Positions 34,339 to 42,658 are shown, counted from the stretch's first letter. The stretch: DNA of 57,774 bases from Acidobacteriota bacterium (GCA_027592785.1 JAQCLD010000013.1:1-57774); one strand, 5' to 3'. Notes: generated from the letters alone by a model not told the origin. Made by a program: numbers and translations.

Positions 34339-35851
34339 GACGCGGACCGCCGCCCTTTACGGCGTCGAGGCGTTGCCCATCGATGTCGAAGTTGACCTCT
34401 ATCAAGGGCAGCCGGGCGTTTTCGTTACTGTCGGCCTGCCTGATACAGCCGTGCGGGAGAGCCGCGAGCGGATCAAGTCATCGCTGGTTCATTCCGGGTT
34501 TGGCTATCCACGAAAAGCGATCACCATCAATCTGGCGCCCGCCAACATCCGCAAAGAAGGCGCCGCCTTCGATCTGCCGATTGCCCTGGGAATTCTCGGC
34601 GCGATGGGCGCCTTAGAAGCAGGAGCGCTTTCGCAATATTTGGTGGCGGGCGAACTTTCGCTAGACGGAAGCTTGCGACCGATACGCGGCGCGCTGCCCA
34701 TGGCCATCTGCGCCAGAAACGTCGGCGCAACGAGATTGATCGTTCCCGCGGAGAACGCCGCTGAAGCGGCCATGGTCGAAGGAGTGGAGGTTTTCGGGTT
34801 TCGCCACCTGACCGAAGTCGCCAAGCTTTTCAGCGAGAACGGATCCTGCCAACCGCAGCAGCCTCAGGTCGCGACCGCGCGGTCCGAACGCGGCGAACCC
34901 TTCCTCGATTTCAGCGACGTGCGCGGGCAGGAGACCGTCAAGCGGGCGATGGAAGTGGCGGCCGCAGGAGGCCACAACATCCTGCTAGTCGGCCCCCCCG
35001 GATCAGGCAAGACCATGTTGGCCAAGCGCCTGCCCGGGATCCTGCCGGATCTCTCCCTGGAAGAGGCTCTCGAGACGACCAAAGTCAACAGCGTCGCCGG
35101 CGTCCTCAAGCCCAGCAGCGGGTTGCTGCGCGAACGTCCGTTCCGCGCCCCTCACCACGGAATCTCTAATGCCGGATTGGTAGGCGGAGGATCGGGCATG
35201 CCGCGCGCTGGTGAGGTTAGCCTCGCTCACAATGGCGTGCTCTTCCTCGATGAATTCCCCGAGTTCCCCAGGAACATTCTCGAGTTGCTGCGGCAACCGC
35301 TCGAAGACGGCGACATCACCATCGTTCGCGGCGCCGTCAGCCTGACGTTCCCTTCTTGTTTCATGCTGGTCGCAGCGATGAATCCTTGCCCGTGCGGCTA
35401 TTTCGGCGACCCGCATCGCGAATGCCGCTGCACGCCGCCGCAGATCCAACGGTATGTCGGCAAGATATCCGGCCCCTTGCTCGACCGTATCGACATTCAC
35501 GTCGAGACTCCTCCGGTGAAATATCGCGAGCTGCATTCTACACCGCAGGCGGAGTCATCGTCCGCAATTCGCCAGCGTGTTGTGGCCGCACGAGAAATCC
35601 AGCTTCAGCGCGGTTTCGCCAACGCCCGCATGCCGACGAAGGTGCTGCGCGAGCTGTGCCAACTCGACGCCGCAGGCGAAAGAACCCTGGAAGCTGCGGT
35701 CGAACGCATGGGCCTCTCCGCTCGGGCTCACGACCGCATTCTCAAGACCGCGCGCACCATTGCCGACCTGGCAGGAGAGCCCGCCATCGGCGTCCGGCAT
35801 CTCGCCGAGGCCGTCCAATACCGCAGCTTAGACCGCACCTACTGGGTCTGA
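34325..35851 (+). CDS. comM: ComM/YifB-family Mg-chelatase-like AAA+ ATPase
   Basis: 508 residues. An N-terminal Lon-protease-like domain (PGVFVTVGLPDTAVRESRER) is followed by a Mg-chelatase AAA+ core: VGPPGSGKTMLAKRLPGILP Walker A, NGVLFLDEFPEF Walker B, MNPCPCGYFGD zinc-type loop, and C-terminal QYRSLDRTYWV. ComM is a helicase aiding branch migration in natural transformation. AGGA lies 6 nt before the ATG. The last 10 codons and stop belong to a 36-bp sequence repeated at 37206-37241. Confidence 0.95.
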   Translation: MPLYKTRTAALYGVEALPIDVEVDLYQGQPGVFVTVGLPDTAVRESRERIKSSLVHSGFGYPRKAITINLAPANIRKEGAAFDLPIALGILGAMGALEAGALSQYLVAGELSLDGSLRPIRGALPMAICARNVGATRLIVPAENAAEAAMVEGVEVFGFRHLTEVAKLFSENGSCQPQQPQVATARSERGEPFLDFSDVRGQETVKRAMEVAAAGGHNILLVGPPGSGKTMLAKRLPGILPDLSLEEALETTKVNSVAGVLKPSSGLLRERPFRAPHHGISNAGLVGGGSGMPRAGEVSLAHNGVLFLDEFPEFPRNILELLRQPLEDGDITIVRGAVSLTFPSCFMLVAAMNPCPCGYFGDPHRECRCTPPQIQRYVGKISGPLLDRIDIHVETPPVKYRELHSTPQAESSSAIRQRVVAAREIQLQRGFANARMPTKVLRELCQLDAAGERTLEAAVERMGLSARAHDRILKTARTIADLAGEPAIGVRHLAEAVQYRSLDRTYWV

Positions 35852-35855
35852 GTCC
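35820..35855 (+). repeat. Left 36-bp direct repeat at the comM 3' end
   Basis: Matches 37206-37241 at 34 of 36 positions. It spans the final comM codons (RSLDRTYWV), the stop and four more bases. One difference is a synonymous Leu codon (TTA here, CTA in the right copy); the other is the base after the TGA. Confidence 0.85.
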
Positions 35856-35891
35856 ATTCGCATTAGGGCCAGTATGAGGTGAAATTGCAGG

Positions 35892-35915
35892 GATCATAAC
35901 GTACTCGTTATGATC
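35892..35915. promoter_or_regulatory. Perfect 10-bp inverted repeat upstream of the toxin gene
   Basis: GATCATAACG, 4-nt spacer TACT, CGTTATGATC. It is in the only sizable non-coding stretch of the cassette, 34 nt before the toxin ATG, as expected for an operator bound by an Xre-type antitoxin dimer. It could instead form an RNA hairpin. Confidence 0.55.
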
Positions 35916-35948
35916 TATCGATTGAAGGCATAACTCCTGTGTGATACC

Positions 35949-36377
35949 ATGACTCCGTGCAAGGTCTATTAATTCCTCGACGCGCGCGGTCGTAGCGTCA
36001 TCAAGGAGTGGCTCCGTAAGCAGCGCGTGCCGGCAGCCCAGATTGCTCAGTTCCAGGAGAACATTCGGGCTGTAGAGCAGCTAGGTATAGATGCCTGTTC
36101 CGGCTTAATTGACGGTCCGATCAAGAAGAACAAAAATCCGATAACCGGTATTTACAAGATGAAACTGCACGGGAACAAGGGTCACGTTCAACTTCGTCCG
36201 ATGCTCTGCCGCGGACCGTTTCGGCTCGACAACTCAGAAATTACGCTTCTGCTTGGAGCGATAGAAAAGGACGGCGAGCTCTTGCCCACGAATCATTTGG
36301 AGAAGGCCGATGAAAACCGATCTATCTTGCTTGCCGACCCGTCAAGAAGAAGCAGAGAACGCCTACTGGGAGACTGA
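35949..36377 (+). pseudogene. HigB/Gp49-like toxin gene with in-frame TAA
   Basis: Reading from ATG 35949: MTPCKVY, then TAA at 35970-35972, then FLDARGRSVIKEWLRKQRV and on in the same frame to 36377. The segment around the stop matches the conserved first strand and helix of HigB/RelE-type (phage Gp49-like) toxins, and the rest has the expected shape (IDGPIKKNKNPITGIYKMKL, ITLLLGAIEKDGELLP). If translation begins at GTG 36027, the N-terminal strand is lost. The toxin is therefore probably dead or truncated. It overlaps the antitoxin gene by 68 nt. Confidence 0.7.
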
Positions 36378-36873
36378 GGCGCTGCGCAAGGAGCTCCTTG
36401 AGGATGAAGAGTACTGCTATGCGTACGCCGATTCGTTCCTGAACACTTGGGTAGCGTCCCAGATTAGGGTCATTCGGGAGCAACGCGGCATGACTCAAAA
36501 GGAATTAGGTGAGGCGATCGGGACCCAACAGGCTGGCATTTCGCGACTTGAAAGCATCAACTATTCGGCATGGAAGACAGGGACGTTGCGTCGACTTGCC
36601 AGGGCCCTCGGCGTACGTCTGCGCATCAGCTTCGAGCCCTTCGGGACCCTGCTCGATGACTCTGAGATTCTAGGCCCAGCGTCCCTTGAACGCGTACGCC
36701 GCGAAGGAGATCCCCGCTTATTGCATCCCAAGCCAAGACCCGCTTCATCCGAGCGGTTCATCGCGTCGATGAGTATCTTCGAGAGACCCTTCTCCCATTT
36801 CGGATCAAGCACGCAGCCAGAGGTTAGGACAGGAACAAGAACGGGATTGGAGATCGTAGCAAATGTCCGATGA
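36310..36873 (+). CDS. HigA-like Xre-family antitoxin
   Basis: 187 residues, GGAG 8 nt before the ATG. A helical N-terminus is followed by an Xre helix-turn-helix at about residues 52-105: IRVIREQRGMTQKELGEAIG and QAGISRLES, then LRRLARALGVRLRISFEPF. A long C-terminal tail (~65 residues) goes beyond the usual HigA length. It probably represses its operon through the inverted repeat at 35892-35915. The gene is intact although the toxin frame is broken. Confidence 0.82.
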   Translation: MKTDLSCLPTRQEEAENAYWETEALRKELLEDEEYCYAYADSFLNTWVASQIRVIREQRGMTQKELGEAIGTQQAGISRLESINYSAWKTGTLRRLARALGVRLRISFEPFGTLLDDSEILGPASLERVRREGDPRLLHPKPRPASSERFIASMSIFERPFSHFGSSTQPEVRTGTRTGLEIVANVR

Positions 36874-37204
36874 CAACAACCTTCCAAATAGGCCAACTGT
36901 AAGACACAGCAAACAGCAGATTCCACCGCTGTACTGTGACGCCACCAACTTATCTACCAACCCCTTTGGCATCAAGATGATTTTCGGCAGCACGCTCGTT
37001 AGCGACGACGCGCAACTGGAGATCGAAGATCACGTGACAATCGGAATGTCTGCCGAGCACGCCGCAGCGTTTCATCGCGTTCTCGGGGATCACCTCAGGG
37101 CGTTCGTTCAAGCCGCTGGGGAGATTCGAGGGTTTCCTGAGTTCAACGATGGAGGCACTGCGCATTCCGAAATGCTCGCCAGCAAGATAGAGAGTAGTCG
37201 TTAG
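36863..37204 (+). CDS. DUF3467-like small protein, third gene of the cassette
   Basis: 113 residues, overlapping the antitoxin by 11 nt. IPPLYCDATNLSTNPFGIKM and VTIGMSAEHAAAFHRVLGDHL follow the DUF3467 pattern (a strand with NPfGikl.F and an MSpehA..l helix). Function unknown. It ends one base before the right repeat, so it is cargo of the cassette. It could be an accessory to the toxin-antitoxin pair. Confidence 0.65.
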   Translation: MSDDNNLPNRPTVRHSKQQIPPLYCDATNLSTNPFGIKMIFGSTLVSDDAQLEIEDHVTIGMSAEHAAAFHRVLGDHLRAFVQAAGEIRGFPEFNDGGTAHSEMLASKIESSR

Positions 37205-37205
37205 G

Positions 37206-37241
37206 ACCGCAGCCTAGACCGCACCTACTGGGTCTGAATCC
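37206..37241 (+). repeat. Right 36-bp direct repeat, remnant of a comM 3' end
   Basis: Copy of 35820-35855. It still reads DRSLDRTYWV-stop in frame but is detached from any comM body. Confidence 0.85.
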
Positions 37242-37294
37242 GCCCTTAAGCCAGCGCGACCGGTACACTGTTAGATTCGTCTGCAGGGCCTTCG

Positions 37295-38065
37295 TTGACA
37301 GATCCAATCGAACTTTGGGCGGTAACCCTCTCCAGCGTCGCCCTGCTCAGCCTGTTGTCTTTCGTGGGGCTCCTGGCGCTGTCCCGCCGCAGGAGCGGCC
37401 TCGATGCCCTAATTCCCCATCTGGTGGCGCTCGCCGCCGGCAGCCTGCTCGGCACCGCGCTGCTGCATGTGTTGCCCCGCGCTATTGATGAGCTGGGGAC
37501 TGGCCTGCCGCTGTTTTTATTGCTAACCGGCTCGTTCGTGGTCTTCTTCGCGCTGGAGAAGTTCTTGTGGGCCCATCACCACGGGGAAGAGGAATTCGAA
37601 GGGCACCACCATGGCCCCAAGCCAGTGGTCATGATGAACCTCATCGGCGACGGGCTGCATAACTTCGTCGATGGCGTAATCATCACAGCTAGCTTCCAGG
37701 TGGATATATCTGTCGGGGCCGCGGCGACGCTTGCCGTGGCCATCCACGAAATCCCCCAAGAGATAGGCGACTTCGGCGTGCTGATCCACGGCGGACTGAG
37801 CGTCAAACGGGCGCTATTCTTGAATTTTCTCTCCGCGACGATGGCCATCCTCGGAGCCGTCGTGAGCTTGTTGGTGGGCGCCGAATCGCAGAAATTCGTC
37901 GCGTATCTGCTGCCGGTAGCCGCAGCAAATTTTCTATACATCGCCGCCGCCGATCTCATCCCCGAATTGCACAGGGAGCGCGGCGGCAAGAAGGCCCTGG
38001 TTCAGGTGGCCTTGGTGGTCCTTGGCGTCTTATTGATGCTCGGCGTCAAGTTGCTGGCCGAGTAA
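37295..38065 (+). CDS. ZIP-family divalent metal transporter
   Basis: 256 residues from TTG, seven to eight hydrophobic segments. GDGLHNFVDGVII and HEIPQEIGDFGVLIHGG are the two ZIP metal-binding helices, and a His-rich loop (WAHHHGEEEFEGHHHG) sits between helices 3 and 4. It should import Zn2+ or a similar metal into the cytoplasm. The 3' end overlaps gluQ by 64 nt tail-to-tail. A -10-like TACACT lies at 37264-37269. Confidence 0.9.
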   Translation: MTDPIELWAVTLSSVALLSLLSFVGLLALSRRRSGLDALIPHLVALAAGSLLGTALLHVLPRAIDELGTGLPLFLLLTGSFVVFFALEKFLWAHHHGEEEFEGHHHGPKPVVMMNLIGDGLHNFVDGVIITASFQVDISVGAAATLAVAIHEIPQEIGDFGVLIHGGLSVKRALFLNFLSATMAILGAVVSLLVGAESQKFVAYLLPVAAANFLYIAAADLIPELHRERGGKKALVQVALVVLGVLLMLGVKLLAE

Positions 38066-38964
38066 TCCGGCGACCAGGTACAAGTCTCAAGCAGCCGTTT
38101 CGCTGTGAGTTCCAGTAACGCTTCCCGTTCCTGCGGAGCGCCCCCTAACGTCAGTCCGACCCGCTGCGCGGCCGAACCGAGCACCTGCTGCGGCGGCACG
38201 CCCTTGCGCCGCGTTTCGCGAATCGGTGCGGACGCCTCCTTCTTGCTCAGCTTGCCCCCGTCGTCGTCTCGTATCAGCGGATGATGCACAAAAAGGGCCG
38301 CTTGCTCACGTCCCAATAACTTGCCGAGCCGGATCTGTCGCCCGGTCGAGGGCAACAGATCCTCCCCACGAACCACCAAGTCGACGTCCTGGATCAGATC
38401 GTCCACCGTCACGGCGAACTGGTACGTCCACTGACTCGACCGATCGCGCAACAGCAGATCGCCGCACTGAACGCTGGGGTCTTGCGACTGTTCACCGAGC
38501 AAGCCGTCCAAGAAAAATTCCGCGCCGCCCCCGAGTTCGATCCGAATTCCCCCTTTCGTGGACTCCAAGTTACGGCAGAGGCCATCGTAGGGCAGTTCGC
38601 CGTCGGCCGACGGCAGTACGCGCGCGGCGATCTGTTTGCGGCTGCAGCTACAGCGGTAGACGTGGGCCTGCCGCTTCAGGCGCTCCAGCGCCGCCTCGTA
38701 ACGATCTTCGCAATCGCTCTGGCGGTAGGGGCTCCTTCGCTCCAAAACGTTTGCGGGCACAAACCCCAGCCAATCCATATCTTCGAGAATGGCCGCCTCA
38801 AACTCCGGCCGACACCGCCCTCGGTCGTGATCCTCCATCCTCACGATGACTTCCGCGCCAAACGCTCGTGCCGCGCCCCACACATACAGCATGTGTGCGA
38901 CGTGACCCAGGTGGAGATATCCGGTCGGGCTCGGCGCATAGCGAGTCCGTCGTGTAGGCGTCAT
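38002..38964 (-). CDS. gluQ: Glutamyl-Q tRNA(Asp) synthetase
   Basis: 320 residues. RYAPSPTGYLHLGHV (HIGH region), KLSKKE (KMSKS region) and the zinc site YRCSCSRK...YDGLC mark GluQRS, the glutamyl-tRNA synthetase paralogue without anticodon domain that glutamylates queuosine in tRNA-Asp. The last ~25 residues (YSASNLTPSINKTP) are unlike the family and are encoded opposite the ZIP gene end, so the ancestral stop was probably lost. Confidence 0.9.
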   Translation of the reverse strand: MTPTRRTRYAPSPTGYLHLGHVAHMLYVWGAARAFGAEVIVRMEDHDRGRCRPEFEAAILEDMDWLGFVPANVLERRSPYRQSDCEDRYEAALERLKRQAHVYRCSCSRKQIAARVLPSADGELPYDGLCRNLESTKGGIRIELGGGAEFFLDGLLGEQSQDPSVQCGDLLLRDRSSQWTYQFAVTVDDLIQDVDLVVRGEDLLPSTGRQIRLGKLLGREQAALFVHHPLIRDDDGGKLSKKEASAPIRETRRKGVPPQQVLGSAAQRVGLTLGGAPQEREALLELTAKRLLETCTWSPDYSASNLTPSINKTPRTTKAT

Positions 38965-39058
38965 GGGATGGGTATCGGGGATATGGTCATCATATATTCA
39001 CCGTCGCGCTAGAATCAGAACTGGAACCTTCCCGCTACGTCGGTTCCTTCTTTTTCCC

Positions 39059-39523
39059 ATGCTCTGTCCTTTTTGCGGCGTCACAGCGGATAAGGTCGTC
39101 GACTCCCGCGAAAGCAAGGAAGGCGACGTCATTCGCCGACGGCGCGAATGCCTGGAGTGTAACCGGCGCTTCACCACTTACGAGCGCATCGACGAGATCC
39201 CCTACATGGTCGTCAAGAAAGACGGCCGCCACGAGCCGTTCGAGCGTCAGAAGGTTCTTAGCGGCCTACTGCGCGCCGCCGAGAAACGGCCGGTCAGCAT
39301 GATGCAGCTTGAAGAGCTCGTCGGCGCCGCTGAGAATCTCGTGGCCACCGCTGAGGATCGCCACTGCACCACCTCGCATATCGGCGAACTATTGATGACC
39401 AAACTCAAGCGCATCGATAAAGTCGCCTACGTGCGCTTCGCGTCGGTCTACCGCGAGTTCGAGGACGAGCAAGAGTTCCTCAACGAACTCGCACAGCTCG
39501 TCGCCAAGGACCCCGCCGAGTAG
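39059..39523 (+). CDS. nrdR: Transcriptional repressor NrdR
   Basis: 154 residues from ATG 39059 (upstream frame not conserved). Zinc ribbon MLCPFCGVTADKVVDSRES...CLECNRRFTTYERI and an ATP-cone (VVKKDGRHEPFERQKVLSGL). NrdR represses ribonucleotide reductase genes according to ATP/dATP. A TAGAAT at 39010-39015 may be its -10. It is divergent from gluQ and convergent with the RidA gene, 4 nt apart. Confidence 0.96.
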   Translation: MLCPFCGVTADKVVDSRESKEGDVIRRRRECLECNRRFTTYERIDEIPYMVVKKDGRHEPFERQKVLSGLLRAAEKRPVSMMQLEELVGAAENLVATAEDRHCTTSHIGELLMTKLKRIDKVAYVRFASVYREFEDEQEFLNELAQLVAKDPAE

Positions 39524-39527
39524 CCGC

Positions 39528-40694
39528 CTACTTCGCGGCCACCAGTCCAACCATCACCTTCGCGCCGTTTTCAGAATTCATTCCGACGATGGTGCCCGCG
39601 GGAGCCTTGGCTCCGAAGGCTTCGCCGATGAGCCCGCGCACAGCCTCCGTGTCGGCGACGTCAGTCAAGTAGACGTCCGCATAGACCACGTTGGAAAGAT
39701 CCATCTCGGCGAGACCGAGGACGAGTTTTTGGCGCGTCAGGATCGCCTGGAACTGCTCTTCGAGACCTACTCCCGCCTCGGGCATAGCCAAAGCCGTCAC
39801 GTACAACGTGTTTCCTGCCAACACGGCCGGACTTAGCCCGGCGCTGGCCTCTTCGCCAGCCGGATACAGTCGAGTCACCGTGTATTTGTCTTTCGCGGCA
39901 ATGACAGCGATTTCGACCGCAATGTCGCCCGGCAAACGCCCCACGGGAACCGCCGACCGGGCCGCGCCGCTGCCTGCGGGCATCGCCGCCGAGAGACGCG
40001 CCTCGATCTGGGCGGTATCTTCGAGATCGGGGTAGTAAAATGCCGCCGTCACGATACTGTCAAGCCCCAGCTGTTGAGCAGCAATCGTCGCCTGAATGGT
40101 CTGCAGTGTTCGATCCGTTTGAGCGCCGGCCTCTGGTGAGGTTTCTCCCGTCAACGGATCGCGCCCGCCCTGGCCGGAAACATAGAGCATATCGCCCGCC
40201 ATCACCGCCGGCGAATAGGGACCCATCGCGGGCGGAATCACCTCAGGCGAAGGCCGCACGATGCTCATGGATGCCGCGTCTTGATAGGCGATGCACGTCA
40301 CCGTGATCCGCCCGTCGTCGGGAAGCGCCGCGACTTGAACCGTGGTTCGCGCCGGATAACGCTCTGACTCAAAGTAGCTGGCGTAGATTCCGTTGACGGT
40401 TTGGTAGTCGTCCATGTCCGCCAGTTGAAGGCGGCAATTGACGAGATTGGAGAATTCCAGTCCCTGCTCATCAAGCACCGCGCCCAGTTTGTCCATCGCG
40501 CCTCGGGTGCGAGATTCGATGTCGCCGCTGCCGTCGGCTGTCTGACCTGAAAGATAGACCGTTTGACCCGCGGCGGCAACCTTCGCGAACTGACCGCTTC
40601 CGGGCTCATTGGCGACGGTAGTTTCGGACGTAGGAGGAGTCGGGGAACACGCGGCGCAGAGCGCAAGAACCAGGGCCAGCTTGTTTGCTCTCAT
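39528..40694 (-). CDS. Lipoprotein with three tandem RidA (YjgF/UK114) domains
   Basis: 388 residues from ATG 40694, where a lipoprotein signal begins (MRANKLALVLALCAAC with lipobox cysteine); the longer frame lacks one. Three RidA-like domains follow at about 25-135, 140-250 and 255-388 (VYLSGQTA, LYVSGQGG, LYVTALAM). The imine-hydrolysing Arg of RidA is kept in domain 1 (ARTTVQVAALP) and domain 2 (ARSAVPVGRLP) but replaced by Gly in domain 3 (AGTIVGM). RidA proteins are normally single-domain cytoplasmic trimers; one chain here could fold as an intramolecular trimer outside the cytoplasm. Substrate unknown. Confidence 0.8.
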   Translation of the reverse strand: MRANKLALVLALCAACSPTPPTSETTVANEPGSGQFAKVAAAGQTVYLSGQTADGSGDIESRTRGAMDKLGAVLDEQGLEFSNLVNCRLQLADMDDYQTVNGIYASYFESERYPARTTVQVAALPDDGRITVTCIAYQDAASMSIVRPSPEVIPPAMGPYSPAVMAGDMLYVSGQGGRDPLTGETSPEAGAQTDRTLQTIQATIAAQQLGLDSIVTAAFYYPDLEDTAQIEARLSAAMPAGSGAARSAVPVGRLPGDIAVEIAVIAAKDKYTVTRLYPAGEEASAGLSPAVLAGNTLYVTALAMPEAGVGLEEQFQAILTRQKLVLGLAEMDLSNVVYADVYLTDVADTEAVRGLIGEAFGAKAPAGTIVGMNSENGAKVMVGLVAAK

Positions 40695-40902
40695 GCCCCA
40701 AGTTAGCAGAGCCGTCGCCGCTGACTGCAACCCAAGAGCTACCGCTTGCCGGCCTTCGGCTACGTCCGATCGACGACCTTCCAGCACCTTTGCATGCAGT
40801 TTTCGGGTGACCGGCCGGCCGTTCTGCGGTATGCTATCTATCTGGATCGAAAGGTTTTATCCCGTACCGGGACTCTCCGACCGGTCAGAGGCGCACCGTA
40901 CT

Positions 40903-41943
40903 ATGACTGATTTGTGGGTACTCCGGGCAACGCTTGTCGTTGCTGTAGCTGCAATCATCGCTGACGTGCGCCCGTTCGGGACTTCCCTCAGCGGCGCGGT
41001 CGGACTAGGAATGTTTGCCGGCGCGATCATCGTGTTGGCCGAGATGCGCCTGCGCCATGCCGCCTTAAAGCGCGTCATCGGCGGCGCCGTGGGCATGGTC
41101 TTGGGCGTTGCAGGGGCGGCAATGGCCGCCGCCGCGCTGCGCTCAGCGGTCGGTGAAAGCACCTCCGCCGCACTACAAATTCTCATTCTCCTGTTGGGCG
41201 CTTATCTTGGCGTCGCCGTCGGAGGGGCACAGGGAGACTCTCTGAACCTCGGCGCCGTCGCGGCCTTTCAGCACGAAGCGACGCAAAGGGCGATCAACAA
41301 GATACTTGATACCAGCGTCATCATCGACGGCAGGATCGCCGAGGTCGCCGAAGCGGGATTCCTGGACGGGCCGATCATCATCCCGCGCTTTGTCCTTTGG
41401 GAACTGCAGTCGATTGCCGACTCCGCCGACACCGCGCGACGCAACCGTGGGAGACGCGGGCTCGACATGTTGAAGCGTCTGCAGGAAAACGGCGATTTGG
41501 AAGTCAAGATCGTGGAAGACGACTTCCCGCGGCTGAAAGAAGTCGATCAGAAGCTCGTAGAACTGGCCAAGAACTACCACGGCAAGATTGTCACCAACGA
41601 CTTCAACCTCAACAATCTCGCCGCCTTCCAGGGCGTCGCTGCCCTCAACATCAACGAACTGGCCAATGCGGTGAAACCCGTTGTCCTGCCGGGCGAATTG
41701 ATGCACGTGCTGATCCAAAAAGAAGGCAAGGAACAAGACCAAGGCGTGGCCTACTTGGACGACGGCACGATGGTAGTCGTCGACCATGCCCGGCATCTGA
41801 TTTCCAAGAAAGTCGACATCTCGGTCACCAGCGTGATTCAGACCGCCGCTGGAAAGATGATTTTTGGCAAACTGGAGGCGGACCGGGGCCAGTCCAGACC
41901 AGACGATGCCAGTGAATTCAGCGCGACGGCCAACGCCAGCTAG
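40903..41943 (+). CDS. Membrane-anchored PIN-TRAM domain protein (YacL-like)
   Basis: 346 residues from ATG 40903. Four hydrophobic segments (to ~115), a PIN nuclease domain with acidic residues in ILDTSVIIDGRI, IIIPRFVLWELQ and KIVTNDFNLNNLA, and a C-terminal TRAM domain (LIQKEGKEQDQGVAYLDDGTMVVV). Homologous to Bacillus YacL; an RNase role is inferred. It precedes ispD, the usual gene order, by 4 nt. Confidence 0.9.
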   Translation: MTDLWVLRATLVVAVAAIIADVRPFGTSLSGAVGLGMFAGAIIVLAEMRLRHAALKRVIGGAVGMVLGVAGAAMAAAALRSAVGESTSAALQILILLLGAYLGVAVGGAQGDSLNLGAVAAFQHEATQRAINKILDTSVIIDGRIAEVAEAGFLDGPIIIPRFVLWELQSIADSADTARRNRGRRGLDMLKRLQENGDLEVKIVEDDFPRLKEVDQKLVELAKNYHGKIVTNDFNLNNLAAFQGVAALNINELANAVKPVVLPGELMHVLIQKEGKEQDQGVAYLDDGTMVVVDHARHLISKKVDISVTSVIQTAAGKMIFGKLEADRGQSRPDDASEFSATANAS

Positions 41944-41947
41944 GTAG

Positions 41948-42655
41948 ATGAAAGCGGCAGCAATCATTCCGGCCGCAGGGCTGGGCACACGGATGGGCCG
42001 CGGGGCGTCCGAGGCGTCGAAGCGCAAACAGTTCCTCTCCATCGGCGGAGCGCCCGTCTTCGTCCACACGATTCGCCGCTTTACCGCCGCCGCGTCCATT
42101 TCCGAGATCCTCATCGCGGTGCGCGAGAGCGATCAAGAAGATGTCGCCGCACTGCTCGCCGAAGAGACCTTTTCCAAACCCGTTCGCCTCGCGCCCGGCG
42201 GCCAGAACCGCCAAGAGTCTGTCAAGAATTGCCTCGCCCTGGTAGGCGACGATGTGGAGGTCGTGGCCGTCCACGATGCCGTCCGCCCATTTGTGACGAT
42301 CGCCTTGATCGATCAGGTCGTCGAACAAGCACGGCGCGACGGCGCCGTCATCCTCGGCGTGCCCGCTGTCGACACGGTCAAGCGAGTCGATCAGCGCATT
42401 GTCCACGCCACTCTGCCGCGCGAGACCATTATGCTCGCTCAGACGCCTCAAGCGTTTCGCACGGATCTGCTGCGGCAGGCTTATGCCGCCGCCGACCGCG
42501 ACGGCTTTACTGGCACCGATGAGGCCAGCCTTGTGGAGCATCTGGGTCAAGACGTTCACGTCATGATGGGTAGCCCGCGGAACATCAAGATCACCCGGCC
42601 GTCAGACCTTCAGTTGGCCCAGTTCTATCTAGAAAATCCCGAGGACGAAGCGTAG
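41948..42655 (+). CDS. ispD: 2-C-methyl-D-erythritol 4-phosphate cytidylyltransferase
   Basis: 235 residues. AIIPAAGLGTRMG...KRKQFLSIGG is the nucleotide-binding site; VHDAVRPFV and TPQAFRTDLL complete the family pattern. Third step of the MEP isoprenoid pathway. Three nt separate it from ispF. Confidence 0.95.
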   Translation: MKAAAIIPAAGLGTRMGRGASEASKRKQFLSIGGAPVFVHTIRRFTAAASISEILIAVRESDQEDVAALLAEETFSKPVRLAPGGQNRQESVKNCLALVGDDVEVVAVHDAVRPFVTIALIDQVVEQARRDGAVILGVPAVDTVKRVDQRIVHATLPRETIMLAQTPQAFRTDLLRQAYAAADRDGFTGTDEASLVEHLGQDVHVMMGSPRNIKITRPSDLQLAQFYLENPEDEA

Positions 42656-42658
42656 GCG

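Larger units (their letters stand above)
35820..37241 (+). mobile_element. Putative integrated toxin-antitoxin cassette at the comM 3' end
   Basis: A 1386-bp unit between 36-bp imperfect direct repeats. It holds three overlapping genes (HigB-like with an in-frame stop, HigA-like, DUF3467-like) and nothing else; base composition is clearly lower in GC than its surroundings. The left repeat completes comM and the right repeat still encodes the same residues, as expected when an element carrying a copy of its gene-3'-end target integrates site-specifically. No integrase is present, so mobilisation in trans or a tandem duplication event are alternatives. Confidence 0.6.

Noticed and set aside
36027-36377. 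Taking the toxin as an intact 116-aa protein from GTG
   Set aside because: The conserved N-terminal strand and helix lie upstream of this GTG in the same frame, so the short form lacks part of the fold.
38981-39000. Possible NrdR box near the nrdR promoter
   Set aside because: Only the AT-rich centre resembles the consensus; the outer conserved bases do not match.
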